In this document: piece by piece, positions 17,212 to 27,001 of the stretch
Numbering within the stretch: the stretch's first letter is position 1
How the letters are laid out: each line of letters starts with the position of its first letter
Source: Tsukamurella paurometabola
Lineage (GTDB): Bacteria; Actinomycetota; Actinomycetes; Mycobacteriales; Mycobacteriaceae
Direction: 5' to 3'
DNA: 64,000 nucleotides
NCBI RefSeq assembly: GCF_900631615.1
Contig: NZ_LR131273.1
Span: 2,170,001 to 2,234,000, forward strand
Program-made: the position numbers and the translations under genes
The notes under the pieces: generated by a model
Seen by the model: only the letters and a program-made list of their open reading frames with translations
The model's database searches: none
What the model was told of the DNA's origin: nothing

Positions 17212-18393
17212 ATGAGGAAGTCTCTGGTGGCGCTCGCGGCGGCGTCCGTGCTCCTGGCGGGATGCTCGTCGACGGTGGCGGGCACTCCCGTCGCCGATCC
17301 GTCGGGCGTGCCGAAGCCGGAGACCGGCTCGTTCGCGACCACGCCCCGGACCATCGGTCCGACGAGCCAGGGCGACGGGGAGGCGCTCGAGGGCTACCGG
17401 ATGGCGGAGGTCGTGCCCTACATCCACGAGATCGACCCGTCGATGCATTTCCGCGGCGACGTGACCACCGGCTCGCGGGAATCGATCCAGCTCGGCGTGA
17501 AGAACCTGTTCGGACAGGCGGTCGCCGACGCGGTGGGCGCGAAGCCCGAGGTCTGGGTCGCGGTGGGGGCGGGCGACACCCAGCAGGGTACGAAGTACGA
17601 CCCGAAGAAGAGGCAGCGGGGCTCGAAGGTCGCCGTCCTGCGGATGGCGAACGCGGGCGATGCGGCAGCGACCGTCGGCCCGGCGCTGCGTGCCGCCGAC
17701 AAGGACTCCTCCGGAAAGGCGGGGCGGCCCAAGGTGGAGACGAGGATCCCGGGCTACGACGGTGCCGTCGCCTACACGGTCGACTACGAGACCGCGGGTC
17801 GGCCGACGATCGCCTTTCTCGCGTACAAGCAGTACGTGATCGGCGTGTACGGCGACTTCACCGTCGAGCAGATCCGAACCTATTTCGACCGGCAGACCAA
17901 GGCGCTCGATGGTTTCCGGCCGACGCCACTGGACAAGGTGAGCACGCTGCAGCGCGACGCCGAGGGGGTCGCGCGGCTGACCCTCGCACCGGAGAAGGGT
18001 GAGGGCGGGTTCGCGCTGCCCGCGCGGTCCGCGGTGCTGCGGCAGACCGACGTCTCCCGCTCGGTGAAGACCTTCGCCGATGCCGGCGTCGACGTGGTCG
18101 GCAGCGGCGGCAACACCGTCTACCGGGCCAAGGACGCGCAGGGTGCGCAGCACGTGATGAGCGAGTTCAGCGACGAGACCCGCAAGGCCTTCCCCGCCTT
18201 CGAGGAGGAGAAGGTCACGGGCGCGCCGGGCGCGACGTGCCTGACCTTCCCCGTCTACGAGGGAGCCACGTCGAAGCTCACCTGGTGCTCGGTCGCCGTC
18301 GGCCGGTACGTCGCGGAGGTCGTCACCTCGCAGCGGCAGAAGGCGGTCCAGGGCATCGGAGCGGCCTACCTGATCCTCAAGAACAACGGCTGA
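17212..18393 (+). CDS. Mycobacterial-type lipoprotein (DUF7373-like), second of a pair
   Basis: 393-aa paralogue of the preceding lipoprotein. Both share the lipobox (LLAGC here), the DPSGVPxPxTGS block after it, the TPxDKxSTL segment and two C-terminal cysteines. ATGs occur at 17200, 17206 and 17212. I chose 17212 because GAGGA lies 5 nt before it and because the protein then lines up with the paralogue's MLRKSL start. The 17200 ATG overlaps the upstream stop and would give 397 aa. The pair probably arose by tandem duplication and is co-transcribed. Function is unknown. Confidence 0.75.
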   Translation: MRKSLVALAAASVLLAGCSSTVAGTPVADPSGVPKPETGSFATTPRTIGPTSQGDGEALEGYRMAEVVPYIHEIDPSMHFRGDVTTGSRESIQLGVKNLFGQAVADAVGAKPEVWVAVGAGDTQQGTKYDPKKRQRGSKVAVLRMANAGDAAATVGPALRAADKDSSGKAGRPKVETRIPGYDGAVAYTVDYETAGRPTIAFLAYKQYVIGVYGDFTVEQIRTYFDRQTKALDGFRPTPLDKVSTLQRDAEGVARLTLAPEKGEGGFALPARSAVLRQTDVSRSVKTFADAGVDVVGSGGNTVYRAKDAQGAQHVMSEFSDETRKAFPAFEEEKVTGAPGATCLTFPVYEGATSKLTWCSVAVGRYVAEVVTSQRQKAVQGIGAAYLILKNNG

Positions 18394-18407
18394 CTCCGCA
18401 GACGACG

Positions 18408-18436
18408 AAGGGGCGCACCCGGCGGGTGCGCCCCTT
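18408..18436. terminator. Bidirectional hairpin terminator
   Basis: AAGGGGCGCACCC (18408-18420) and GGGTGCGCCCCTT (18424-18436) pair perfectly over 13 bp with a 3-nt loop. It lies between the convergent lipoprotein and SRPBCC genes. There is no long T-tract, but A/T pairs sit at the base on both strands. Confidence 0.75.
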
Positions 18437-18450
18437 GACGTGTCGGGAGG

Positions 18451-18912
18451 CTACTTCGACTCGGCCTCTGTCTTGATGTGCGAGAGGGTCTGCTTCATGC
18501 CGACCAGCAGGCCGCGCTCGAAGTCCTCGTTGCCACCGAGGAGTGCACCCACGAGCACGCTGCTCACGGCGGTGGTCTTGCCGCCGGCCGCCTCGCGGCG
18601 CTCGACGACGGTGGTCTTGTCGCCGTCGGGCACCAGGGTGAAGCTCCACACGGTGTGGTTCTCCGCGACGCGGAACGCGATGCGCTCGTTCGGCGTGAAC
18701 TCGGTGACCTGGGTGTTGGTGGGCCAGACCTTCCAGCCCTGACGGTTGATGTTCAGCATGCGGGTGCCCTGCTTGATCGGGCCGCCGAACACGAACACCT
18801 TCTTGCACTGTGGGCTGCGACGGCCCATCGCCTCGAGGTCGGACACGACCGACCAGACCTTCTCCACGGGCGCGTCGATCACGACGCTCGACTCCAGAAC
18901 GGGGGTTGCCAT
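18451..18912 (-). CDS. SRPBCC-family (polyketide cyclase/START-like) protein
   Basis: 153-aa cytoplasmic protein of the SRPBCC ligand-binding fold. The N-terminal SSVVIDAPVEKVWSVVSDLEAMG is the typical first strand and helix, and the C-terminal helix (FERGLLVGMKQTLSHIKTEAE) closes the cavity. The ligand is unknown. A TAGGAT hexamer lies 6 nt before the ATG, so the mRNA may be leaderless. It is transcribed away from groEL. Confidence 0.8.
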   Translation of the reverse strand: MATPVLESSVVIDAPVEKVWSVVSDLEAMGRRSPQCKKVFVFGGPIKQGTRMLNINRQGWKVWPTNTQVTEFTPNERIAFRVAENHTVWSFTLVPDGDKTTVVERREAAGGKTTAVSSVLVGALLGGNEDFERGLLVGMKQTLSHIKTEAESK

Positions 18913-18918
18913 GACCGG

Positions 18919-18924
18919 ATCCTA
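18919..18924 (-). promoter_or_regulatory. Probable -10 hexamer of leaderless SRPBCC mRNA
   Basis: TAGGAT on the minus strand, 6 nt before the ATG at 18912. Confidence 0.45.
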
Positions 18925-18968
18925 CCCAGGGGTAGGAAAGGTTCGTGCAGCCAGCGGCGAACGACCTT

Positions 18969-18989
18969 GCACTCGCCCCTGCCGAGTGC
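18969..18989. promoter_or_regulatory. CIRCE operator 1 (HrcA site)
   Basis: GCACTC-N9-GAGTGC, an exact match to the CIRCE inverted repeat bound by the heat-shock repressor HrcA. It is the promoter-distal of two sites, about 180 bp before the groEL ATG. Confidence 0.9.
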
Positions 18990-19002
18990 TAGAAACGACT
19001 TA

Positions 19003-20789
<1,787 letters not shown>

Positions 20790-20815
20790 GTCCTGCCACT
20801 CGGCTAGGGAACGCA

Positions 20816-20860
20816 GGGCCCGGCATCGTCGTTGTGACGGTGCCGGGCCCTTCCCGTTTT
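20816..20860 (+). terminator. Rho-independent terminator of groEL
   Basis: GGGCCCGGCATCGTC (20816-20830) pairs with GACGGTGCCGGGCCC (20836-20850), leaving one G-U-compatible mismatch in 15 bp and a 5-nt loop. TTCCCGTTTT follows. Confidence 0.85.
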
Positions 20861-20933
20861 CGAAAGTCGGGTTCTGCGGGGGTATCGCCGCCGAAATATC
20901 GCCGCGGTGGCCCGAGAACCCGACTTTCGAAAA
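20857..20933. repeat. Intergenic long inverted repeat (copy C)
   Basis: Perfect 19-bp arms at 20857-20875 and 20915-20933 (right arm AGAACCCGACTTTCGAAAA) enclose 39 nt. The interior holds GAAATATCGCCGCG (20893-20906), the family core in reverse orientation with two bases missing. It lies directly after the groEL terminator, between convergent genes. Confidence 0.75.
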
Positions 20934-20950
20934 GGCCTTCGTCGCCGCAG

Positions 20951-21790
20951 CTACGAGGAGCGGGCGACTCGGGTGACAAGGGCGGCCAGGGTGCGTTCCG
21001 ACGCGGTGCCCTCCTGCGCCTGATAGGCGACGATCAGCTGCCCCGGGGCGGCGGCGACCTCCAGCGTGGACCACTCGAGTTCCACCACGCCCAACTCCGG
21101 GTGCGCGATCACCTTGCTGCCGTTCGTCTTCGCCTGCACTTCTCCGTCGCCCCATAGTCTGGCGAAGTGTTCACTCCGCACCGAGAGTTCGCCGACGAGC
21201 GCCATCAGTCGAGGATTCGACGGGTTCGGACCGGACAGCGCTCGCAGATTGCCGACGGACTCCCGGGTCACCGTCTCGTAATCGAGGAAGACCTCTCTCG
21301 ACCGCGGGTCGAGGAACAGCGAGCGCACCATGTTGTCGCCGACGCGGAGACCGATGCCGCGGTGCAACTCCTCGCCCGCCGCATTGGTGCCGATCAGGTC
21401 CAGCAGCGAGTTGGTCACGATGGTCGGGTTCGGCCAGGAGTCGAGCAGGCGGCGTACGACACCCGACATCTCATCGACCACCTCGCCGCCCCGGCCGTCG
21501 GGGAGTTCGGCCAGCTGCGCCAGGTGAGCGGCACCGTCGGCGTCGAGCTGAAGGACCTCGGCGAGCGCGGCGACCACCGCCGGCGAGGGCCTCCGATCGC
21601 GCCCGCGCTCGAGGCGTACGAGGTACTCGACGCTGATCCCCGCCTGTGCGGCGACCTCCTCGCGACGCAGACCGGGAGTGCGGCGCACGCCCATGGTGCG
21701 CAACCCCAGCGTCGCCGGGTCGACGCGCGCACGCCGCGCACGCAGGAAGTCGCCGAGCAGGTTCTCGTCCACCGGCCTCACGCTACCCAT
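20951..21790 (-). CDS. XRE-family regulator with MmyB-like ligand domain
   Basis: 279-aa transcription regulator. The N-terminal helix-turn-helix (RRTPGLRREEVAAQAGISVEYLVRLERG, shown here only by its key LRREEVAAQAGIS segment, near residues 36-55) is typical of the XRE group that carries a C-terminal MmyB-like ligand-binding domain (TNSLLDLIGTN, LFLDPRSREVFLDYE). Such regulators often control a divergent dehydrogenase gene, and an SDR gene starts 84 bp away on the other strand. A second regulator of the same kind is at 59680-60519. This gene and the SDR lie between groEL and a groEL fragment, so they may have been inserted together. Confidence 0.85.
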   Translation of the reverse strand: MGSVRPVDENLLGDFLRARRARVDPATLGLRTMGVRRTPGLRREEVAAQAGISVEYLVRLERGRDRRPSPAVVAALAEVLQLDADGAAHLAQLAELPDGRGGEVVDEMSGVVRRLLDSWPNPTIVTNSLLDLIGTNAAGEELHRGIGLRVGDNMVRSLFLDPRSREVFLDYETVTRESVGNLRALSGPNPSNPRLMALVGELSVRSEHFARLWGDGEVQAKTNGSKVIAHPELGVVELEWSTLEVAAAPGQLIVAYQAQEGTASERTLAALVTRVARSS

Positions 21791-21874
21791 TCGGCCGGTT
21801 CCAGCCAGGTAGCGCGACTACCCCGCAGCCGCACGGCCTGTCACGCCCGGCGAGGCCGGGGCACGGTCACGGAC

Positions 21875-22612
21875 ATGACCTCTTTGACTGATCGCACTGC
21901 ACTCATCACCGGAGCCGGCAGCGGTATCGGCGCCGCTACAGCCGCGGCCCTGGCCGCGGCGGGCGCGCGAACCGCGCTGATCGGCCGACGCCCCGACCGC
22001 CTCGCCGACCTGGCCGCCGCGACCGGCGCGGCGTACGCCGCTACCGATGTCACCGACCGTGCGAGCTTCGGTGCCGCGGTGGCGGATCTCCGTGAACGCG
22101 TCGGAAGGTTCGACCTCGTCGTCGCCAATGCCGGCACGATGTTGCCCGCAGCCTTCGACACCGCGGACGCCGGCGACTGGGATCGGATGGTGGCGACGAA
22201 CATCACCGGCTTGCTCACCACGGCCCGAGCGACGATCAATGACCTCATCGCCGCCGCCGAGGCCGGGCCGGCAGACCTCGTCCTCATCGGATCCATCGGC
22301 GCGCACATCGTGCTACCGGGGTACTCGGTCTACAACGCGACGAAGGCGGCGGTGGCGCACCTGACGCGCCATCTGCGGGAGGAGTTCGGCCCCCGCGGCG
22401 TTCGCGTCCGGCTCATCGAGCCCGGCATGGTCGAGTCCGAGCTCGGCGCTGGCGTCACCGATCCGGATGCCGCCGCGGCACTACGGCAGTACGCCGTCGA
22501 AAACCCGCCGATCCCCGCGTCCGCGATCGGCGACGCGGTGGTCTGGGGTGCGGCTCTGCCCGCCGGGGTCAACGTCGCGTCGATGATCGTGCTGCCGACG
22601 GTGCAGGGCTGA
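21875..22612 (+). CDS. Short-chain dehydrogenase/reductase
   Basis: 245-aa classical SDR. The NAD(P)-binding TGAGSGIG is at residues 13-20, VVANAG follows in the middle, and the active site is Ser (SIGA) with YSVYNATK. The substrate is unknown. It is divergent from the XRE/MmyB regulator, which is its likely controller. It ends 25 bp before the groEL 3' fragment. Confidence 0.85.
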   Translation: MTSLTDRTALITGAGSGIGAATAAALAAAGARTALIGRRPDRLADLAAATGAAYAATDVTDRASFGAAVADLRERVGRFDLVVANAGTMLPAAFDTADAGDWDRMVATNITGLLTTARATINDLIAAAEAGPADLVLIGSIGAHIVLPGYSVYNATKAAVAHLTRHLREEFGPRGVRVRLIEPGMVESELGAGVTDPDAAAALRQYAVENPPIPASAIGDAVVWGAALPAGVNVASMIVLPTVQG

Positions 22613-22637
22613 GCGCGAGCGGTAGTGAGGGGCCGGT

Positions 22638-23036
22638 AAGGCCGGTGCCGCGACCGAGGTCGAGCTCAAGGAGCGCGAGCACCGCATCGAGGACGCCGTC
22701 CGCAACGCCAAGGCCACCGGCGCGAACATCGTCAAGGTCGCGCTCGACGCCCCGGTCAAGCAGATCGCCGTCAACGCCGGCCTCGAGCCCGGCGTCGTCG
22801 CCGAGAAGGTCCGCAACTCGCCCGCCGGCACCGGCCTCAACGCCGCCACCGGTGTGTACGAGGACCTGCTGGCCGCCGGCATCAACGACCCGGTGAAGGT
22901 CACCCGCTCGGCGCTGCAGAACGCAGCCTCGATCGCGGCCCTGTTCCTCGCCAACGAGGCCGTCGTCGCCGACAAGCCGGAGAAGGCCGGTGCCCCGGTC
23001 GATCCGACCGGCGGCATCGGCGGCATGGACTTCTGA
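22638..23036 (+). pseudogene. 3' fragment of groEL with internal 31-codon deletion
   Basis: This 399-bp stretch copies groEL 20298-20789. It has a 93-bp in-frame deletion between two AGGCC repeats (groEL 20371-20375 and 20464-20468). Outside the deletion I count five differences: four substitutions giving four amino-acid changes (Lys to Glu, Thr to Ala, Thr to Asn, Met to Ile) plus TAA to TGA. There is an in-frame TGA at 22626 and no start codon before 22854, so it cannot make a chaperonin. The missing segment contains IVAGGGAA, needed for nucleotide binding. Similarity continues past the stop as TCCT...TTCCCGTT into inverted repeat copy D. Confidence 0.93.
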
Positions 23037-23049
23037 GTCCTCCTTCCCG

Positions 23050-23122
23050 TTCCGAAACCGGCCTGCTGCTGGGCCATGACGAAATGGTCACCGCGTCACT
23101 CACTTGGAGGCCGGTTTCGGAA
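23050..23122. repeat. Intergenic long inverted repeat (copy D)
   Basis: Perfect 15-bp arms TTCCGAAACCGGCCT (23050-23064) and AGGCCGGTTTCGGAA (23108-23122) enclose 43 nt. The minus-strand interior CGCGGTGACCATTTCG is a loose match to the family core. It follows the groEL fragment as copy C follows groEL. Confidence 0.6.
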
Positions 23123-23226
23123 TGCGCACGGGTCGCGTAACGGACCTCGGCGGTGCATCGATACTCCGGGCACGAACGACTGCACTGAAGCCGCCGGTGC
23201 GACCCGCACACGGACGGAGGCAGAGC

Positions 23227-23646
23227 ATGAATCGGAACGCAGTGGTAGCACGGGCCGCGATCGCGGCCGCCGTAGTGGCGCTCGGCGCCGGGGCGGTCAC
23301 CGCCGCCCCGGCAGCGGCGAGCGAGGTCACCGAGCACGGGTTCGTCGGAGGTCCCTCCTGCGACCCTGCGACGACGACCGCCACGGTGATCGCGGAGACC
23401 GCCGACGAGAAGTTCGTGATCTGCCGGCAGAACGGGGTCTTCCCACCCGACGATCACATGATCACAGCGCTCAACGTCAAACCCCTGCCCTTCCGGTACG
23501 ACGACGTGAAGTACGGGCCACAGACCTACGTGGTCGACGTGTACGGCAAGAAGTTGTTCGTGGGCCGCGGCTACAGCGAGTTGCACGACGAGCGAGGGAA
23601 GATGATCTGGCACAAGCCGACTACGGAGTACCGGTTCGAAATCTGA
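23227..23646 (+). CDS. Small secreted protein of unknown function
   Basis: 139-aa exported protein. A signal peptide with an Ala-rich hydrophobic core ends near TAAPAAASE (about residues 28-36). The mature ~105 residues hold two cysteines (PSCDP and ICRQN), probably disulfide-bonded, and no motif I recognise. GGAGGCAGAGC provides a ribosome-binding site before the ATG at 23227. It has no clear link to its neighbours. Confidence 0.65.
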   Translation: MNRNAVVARAAIAAAVVALGAGAVTAAPAAASEVTEHGFVGGPSCDPATTTATVIAETADEKFVICRQNGVFPPDDHMITALNVKPLPFRYDDVKYGPQTYVVDVYGKKLFVGRGYSELHDERGKMIWHKPTTEYRFEI

Positions 23647-23651
23647 ACGGA

Positions 23652-23745
23652 TCAGTCCGTGCCGGGCTGGAACGCATCGCGGCGGACGGAGGCGAGGAAC
23701 TCCGTCCGCATGGACTCGACCGCGGCGTCCCGCGCGGCCATGGCC
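23652..23745 (-). pseudogene. Possible remnant of an MBL-fold hydrolase C-terminus
   Basis: On the minus strand one frame reads AVPGHGAMAARDAAVESM and on to a TGA whose complement is 23652-23654. VPGHG followed by a helix is a usual ending of metallo-beta-lactamase-fold hydrolases (the last metal-binding His). Upstream in this frame the sequence is low in recognisable motifs, and the space to htpG is too short for the whole domain. If real it is a truncated relic; chance similarity is possible. The rest of the 259-bp htpG upstream gap shows nothing clear. Confidence 0.25.
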
Positions 23746-23905
23746 CCGTGACCCGGTACCGCGGTCGCCGTTGCAGGCGGGCGGCCAGCGGCATCCGGAG
23801 ATGCCGGCGAGTCGCCGCGGAGCGGAGGACCGGGAGCAGAGGCGCACCGTCGGGTTGGCAGAATCTACGGCAGGCACCGTCAGTGAAGAAGAGAAAGGCG
23901 ACGAC

Positions 23906-25831
23906 GTGACCGCAGAGACCCTCCAGTTCCAGGCCGAGACCGATCAGCTGCTGTCGCTGATGATCCACTCCGTGTACTCGGAAAAGGACGTCTTCCTGCG
24001 CGAGCTGATCTCCAACGCCTCCGATGCGCTCGACAAGTTGCGGCTGGAGGCGTATCAGGACAAGGACCTGGACGCCGACGCGTCCGACCTGCACATCGAG
24101 CTGCGCACCGACCCCGAGGCCCGCACGCTGACGATCGCCGACAACGGCATCGGCATGAGCCGCGCGGACGTCGTCGACCTCATCGGCACCCTCGCCAAGT
24201 CCGGCACCGGCGAGCTCAAGCGCAAGCTGGAGGCGGCGAAGCAGGCCAAGGAGCAGGGCGCCTCCGCGGAACTCATCGGCCAGTTCGGCATCGGTTTCTA
24301 CTCGGCGTTCATGGTCGCCGACCGCGTGACCCTGGTGACCCGCAAGGCGGGCGAGGACACCGCCACGCGCTGGGAGTCCGAGGGCCACGGCACGTACACC
24401 GTCACCGACCTCACCGGCGACGACGTCCCCGCACAGCACGGCACGACGATCACACTCCACCTGCGCGCCGCCGACGGCGACGAGAGCCTGCACGACTACA
24501 CGTCCGAGCACGTGCTGCGCTCGGTCGTGCGGCGCTACAGCGACTTCATCGCCTTCCCCATCCGCCTGATTCCCGCCCAGGCCGCCGATTCCGGCGATGC
24601 CGAGGACGACGGCGCCGAGGCGAAGGAGCCCGAGACCCTGAACTCCATGCAGGCGCTGTGGGCGCGGCCGAAGGAGGAGGTCTCCGACGAGGAGTACGCC
24701 GACTTCTACCGTCACGTGAGCCACGCCTTCGACGAGCCGCTGGAGACGATCTCCGTCCGCGCGGAGGGCACGTTCGAGTACCAGGCGCTGCTGTTCATCC
24801 CGACGATGCCGCCGTTCGACATGTTCTACCGCAACACCAAGTCGGGCCCCGCGCTGTACGTCAAGCGCGTCTTCATCATGGATCATTGCGAGGCGCTGCT
24901 GCCCCCGTACCTCCGGTTCGTCGCGGGCGTCGTCGACGCGCAGGACCTGTCGCTCAACGTCTCCCGCGAGATCCTGCAGAACGACCGGCATCTGGTGATG
25001 ATCCGCAAGCGCCTCGTCAAGCGGGTCCTGCAGACGGTCGCGGCGCTGCGCGAGAACGAACGGGAGAAGTACGACACCTTCTGGTCCGCCTTCGGTGCGG
25101 TCTTCAAGGAGGGCCTGCTCGACGATCAGGAGAACCGCGAAACCCTGCTCAAGGCATCGTCGTTCGAGTCGACGTTCAGCGAGACCGGCACCACCGGTCT
25201 CGCGGAGTACGTCGCCCGCATGCCCGAGGGGCAGGACGTGATCTACTACGCGACCGGCGATTCCCGGGCACGGTTGGAGGCCTCGCCGCACCTGGAGGCG
25301 TTCACCGCCAAGGGCTTCGAGGTCCTGCTGCTCACCGACCAGGTCGATGAGCTGTGGACGCCGGGCGCCGAGTTCGACGGTAAGCGGTTCGTCTCCGTGG
25401 CGAAGGGCGAGGCCGACCTCGGTGACGAAACGCCGGAGGTGGAGGGCTTCGAGCCGCTCACCGACTGGCTCGCGGAGGTGCTCTCCGACGACGTCGCGGG
25501 CGTTCGTCTGACGTCGCGCCTCACGACGTCGGCCGCCTGCCTGGTCGGCGGCGAGTTCGACCTCACGCCGCAGTTGGAGCAGATGTACCGGGCCAGCGGC
25601 CAGGAGGTGCCGCGCACGCGGCGCACGCTGGAGCTGAATCCGGAGAACGACCTCGTGAAGTCCCTCCGTGACCGCGTCGCCGCCGCGGAGGCGCCGGCCG
25701 AGGACGCGGAGCTCAAGGACGCCGCCGAGATCCTCTACGGCACCGCCCTGCTCGCGGAGGGCGGTGCCGTCGCCGACCCCGCCGCCTTCGCCGCCGTCCT
25801 CGCCCGCCAGCTGGGCCGCTCCCTGGGCTGA
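23906..25831 (+). CDS. htpG: Chaperone HtpG (Hsp90)
   Basis: 641-aa bacterial Hsp90. The N-terminal GHKL ATPase domain shows ELISNASDALDKLR, IADNGIGM and GQFGIGFYSAFMVAD. The middle domain carries FIMDHCEALLPPYLRFVAGVVD and LNVSREILQ, and the C-terminal dimerisation domain completes the usual length. The GTG at 23906 was chosen: an AAAGGCG ribosome-binding site precedes it and the protein then begins TAETLQFQAET, as in relatives. No CIRCE site lies upstream, so HrcA control of this gene is not evident. Confidence 0.95.
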   Translation: MTAETLQFQAETDQLLSLMIHSVYSEKDVFLRELISNASDALDKLRLEAYQDKDLDADASDLHIELRTDPEARTLTIADNGIGMSRADVVDLIGTLAKSGTGELKRKLEAAKQAKEQGASAELIGQFGIGFYSAFMVADRVTLVTRKAGEDTATRWESEGHGTYTVTDLTGDDVPAQHGTTITLHLRAADGDESLHDYTSEHVLRSVVRRYSDFIAFPIRLIPAQAADSGDAEDDGAEAKEPETLNSMQALWARPKEEVSDEEYADFYRHVSHAFDEPLETISVRAEGTFEYQALLFIPTMPPFDMFYRNTKSGPALYVKRVFIMDHCEALLPPYLRFVAGVVDAQDLSLNVSREILQNDRHLVMIRKRLVKRVLQTVAALRENEREKYDTFWSAFGAVFKEGLLDDQENRETLLKASSFESTFSETGTTGLAEYVARMPEGQDVIYYATGDSRARLEASPHLEAFTAKGFEVLLLTDQVDELWTPGAEFDGKRFVSVAKGEADLGDETPEVEGFEPLTDWLAEVLSDDVAGVRLTSRLTTSAACLVGGEFDLTPQLEQMYRASGQEVPRTRRTLELNPENDLVKSLRDRVAAAEAPAEDAELKDAAEILYGTALLAEGGAVADPAAFAAVLARQLGRSLG

Positions 25832-25841
25832 TCCGCAGGGC

Positions 25842-25879
25842 ACGCCGCCGCGCCACGTCCCCGTCGGGCGCGGCGGCGT
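25842..25879 (+). terminator. Hairpin terminator after htpG
   Basis: ACGCCGCCGCGCC (25842-25854) and GGCGCGGCGGCGT (25867-25879) pair perfectly over 13 bp with a 12-nt loop. No T-tract follows. Confidence 0.6.
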
Positions 25880-25975
25880 TCAGCGCGCGGTAAGCGCCGC
25901 GAAAGGGCTACGCGTCACCGTGTTCTCATCGCAGTTCTCATCGCACCGAACGGTGCCGAGGGCGAAGGAGTGGAT

Positions 25976-26449
25976 GTGGCGTTGTCAGCAGTGCCTGCGC
26001 AGGGATGGATCCGCCTGATCTGCATGCCGGGTGACTCGGCGAACGCGTTCATCAAGTACGAGACATACGTGACCGTGAACGCCTTCGTCGACAGCGTCGC
26101 CCGGATGTCGAACTGGGGCGAGAGCATCCTTCCCGTCACGCCGGGCGACCGCGTGCTCAGCGTGCAGTTGGGTGCCTACAGCGCCTTCGGGGGCAGCCCG
26201 GGCAGTGCGGTGTTCAACACGCAGTTCGGCACCGCGAGCATCCCGCTCCGGGTGGCTCCGGGCCAGACCGTCACCGTCTTCTACGCCGCGCCGAATGGTA
26301 CCGGCACGCCGGGCCGGTTCAGCTTCACTCCGCCGCCTCCGCCGCCGGTCAACGGCTTCAAAGTCGCGCAGATCGTGATTCTGGCGGTCTGTTTGGGTCT
26401 CCTGCTCCTCATCGTGGGCTTCTGCCTTCTGCTTCTCGTGGGTTCCTAG
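25976..26449 (+). CDS. C-terminally membrane-anchored beta-rich protein, unknown function
   Basis: 157-aa protein. GAAGGAG (25964-25970) lies 5 nt before the GTG at 25976, which I prefer to the GTG at 25970 that abuts it. About 110 residues rich in beta-forming stretches (GWIRLICMPGD, DRVLSVQLGAY, LRVAPGQTVTVFYA) are followed by a Pro linker (FTPPPPPP) and one C-terminal helix of ~25 hydrophobic residues. That layout suggests a tail-anchored cytoplasmic or surface domain. No family was recognised. Confidence 0.6.
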   Translation: MALSAVPAQGWIRLICMPGDSANAFIKYETYVTVNAFVDSVARMSNWGESILPVTPGDRVLSVQLGAYSAFGGSPGSAVFNTQFGTASIPLRVAPGQTVTVFYAAPNGTGTPGRFSFTPPPPPPVNGFKVAQIVILAVCLGLLLLIVGFCLLLLVGS

Positions 26450-26475
26450 TCGGCCTGCTCGCCCCGGAATCGGCG

Positions 26476-26481
26476 TACCGT
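26476..26481 (+). promoter_or_regulatory. Probable -10 hexamer of leaderless DinB-like mRNA
   Basis: TACCGT exactly 7 nt before the ATG at 26489. The same TACCGT-N7-start arrangement occurs before 55848 and 56842. Confidence 0.5.
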
Positions 26482-26488
26482 CGCAGAC

Positions 26489-27001
26489 ATGGACGCAGAC
26501 GTTGCACGGGACCTGCTCACCGACTCGTTCGCCCGGATCCGCGAGCACGCGGAGGACGTCACCGGGGGCCTCGACCCGGACATCGCGAATCGACGGATCG
26601 TGCCGGACGCCAACACGATCGCGTGGCTGGTCTGGCACAGTGCGCGGGTGATCGACGCGCAGCTCGCGCCGATCGCCGGCGTCGAGGAGGTCTGGACCGC
26701 GAACGACTGGTACGGCCGCTTCGGCCTCGACCTGCCGCCGGAGTCCACCGGATACGGGCACAGCCGGGCCGATGCGGCGAAGGTGCACGGCAGCGATGCG
26801 CTGCTGATCGGCTACTTCCGCGATGTCGACGCGATGGCGACCCGCTACCTCGCGACCGTCACCCCGGACGAGCTCGCCCGGGTGATCGACGAGGCGTGGG
26901 ACCCGCCGGTCACCGTCGCCGTGCGGCTGGTCAGCATCGTCGACGACTGCGCCCAGCACCTCGGCGCCGCCGCCTATCTCAAGGGTGCGCTGCAGGGCTG
27001 A
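26489..27001 (+). CDS. DinB-family protein (mycothiol-transferase-like)
   Basis: 170-aa four-helix protein of the DinB/DUF664 superfamily. Possible metal-ligand histidines are in WLVWHSARVID (near residue 50) and the C-terminal DDCAQHLGAAAYL (near 158), the usual pattern for actinobacterial DinB enzymes, some of which are mycothiol-dependent. The reaction is not known. It overlaps the converging PucR gene by 23 bp at the 3' end. Confidence 0.78.
   Translation: MDADVARDLLTDSFARIREHAEDVTGGLDPDIANRRIVPDANTIAWLVWHSARVIDAQLAPIAGVEEVWTANDWYGRFGLDLPPESTGYGHSRADAAKVHGSDALLIGYFRDVDAMATRYLATVTPDELARVIDEAWDPPVTVAVRLVSIVDDCAQHLGAAAYLKGALQG

Noticed and set aside
22854-23036. 60-codon frame starting at GTG within the groEL fragment
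   Set aside because: It is only the tail of the groEL pseudogene; no ribosome-binding site precedes it.
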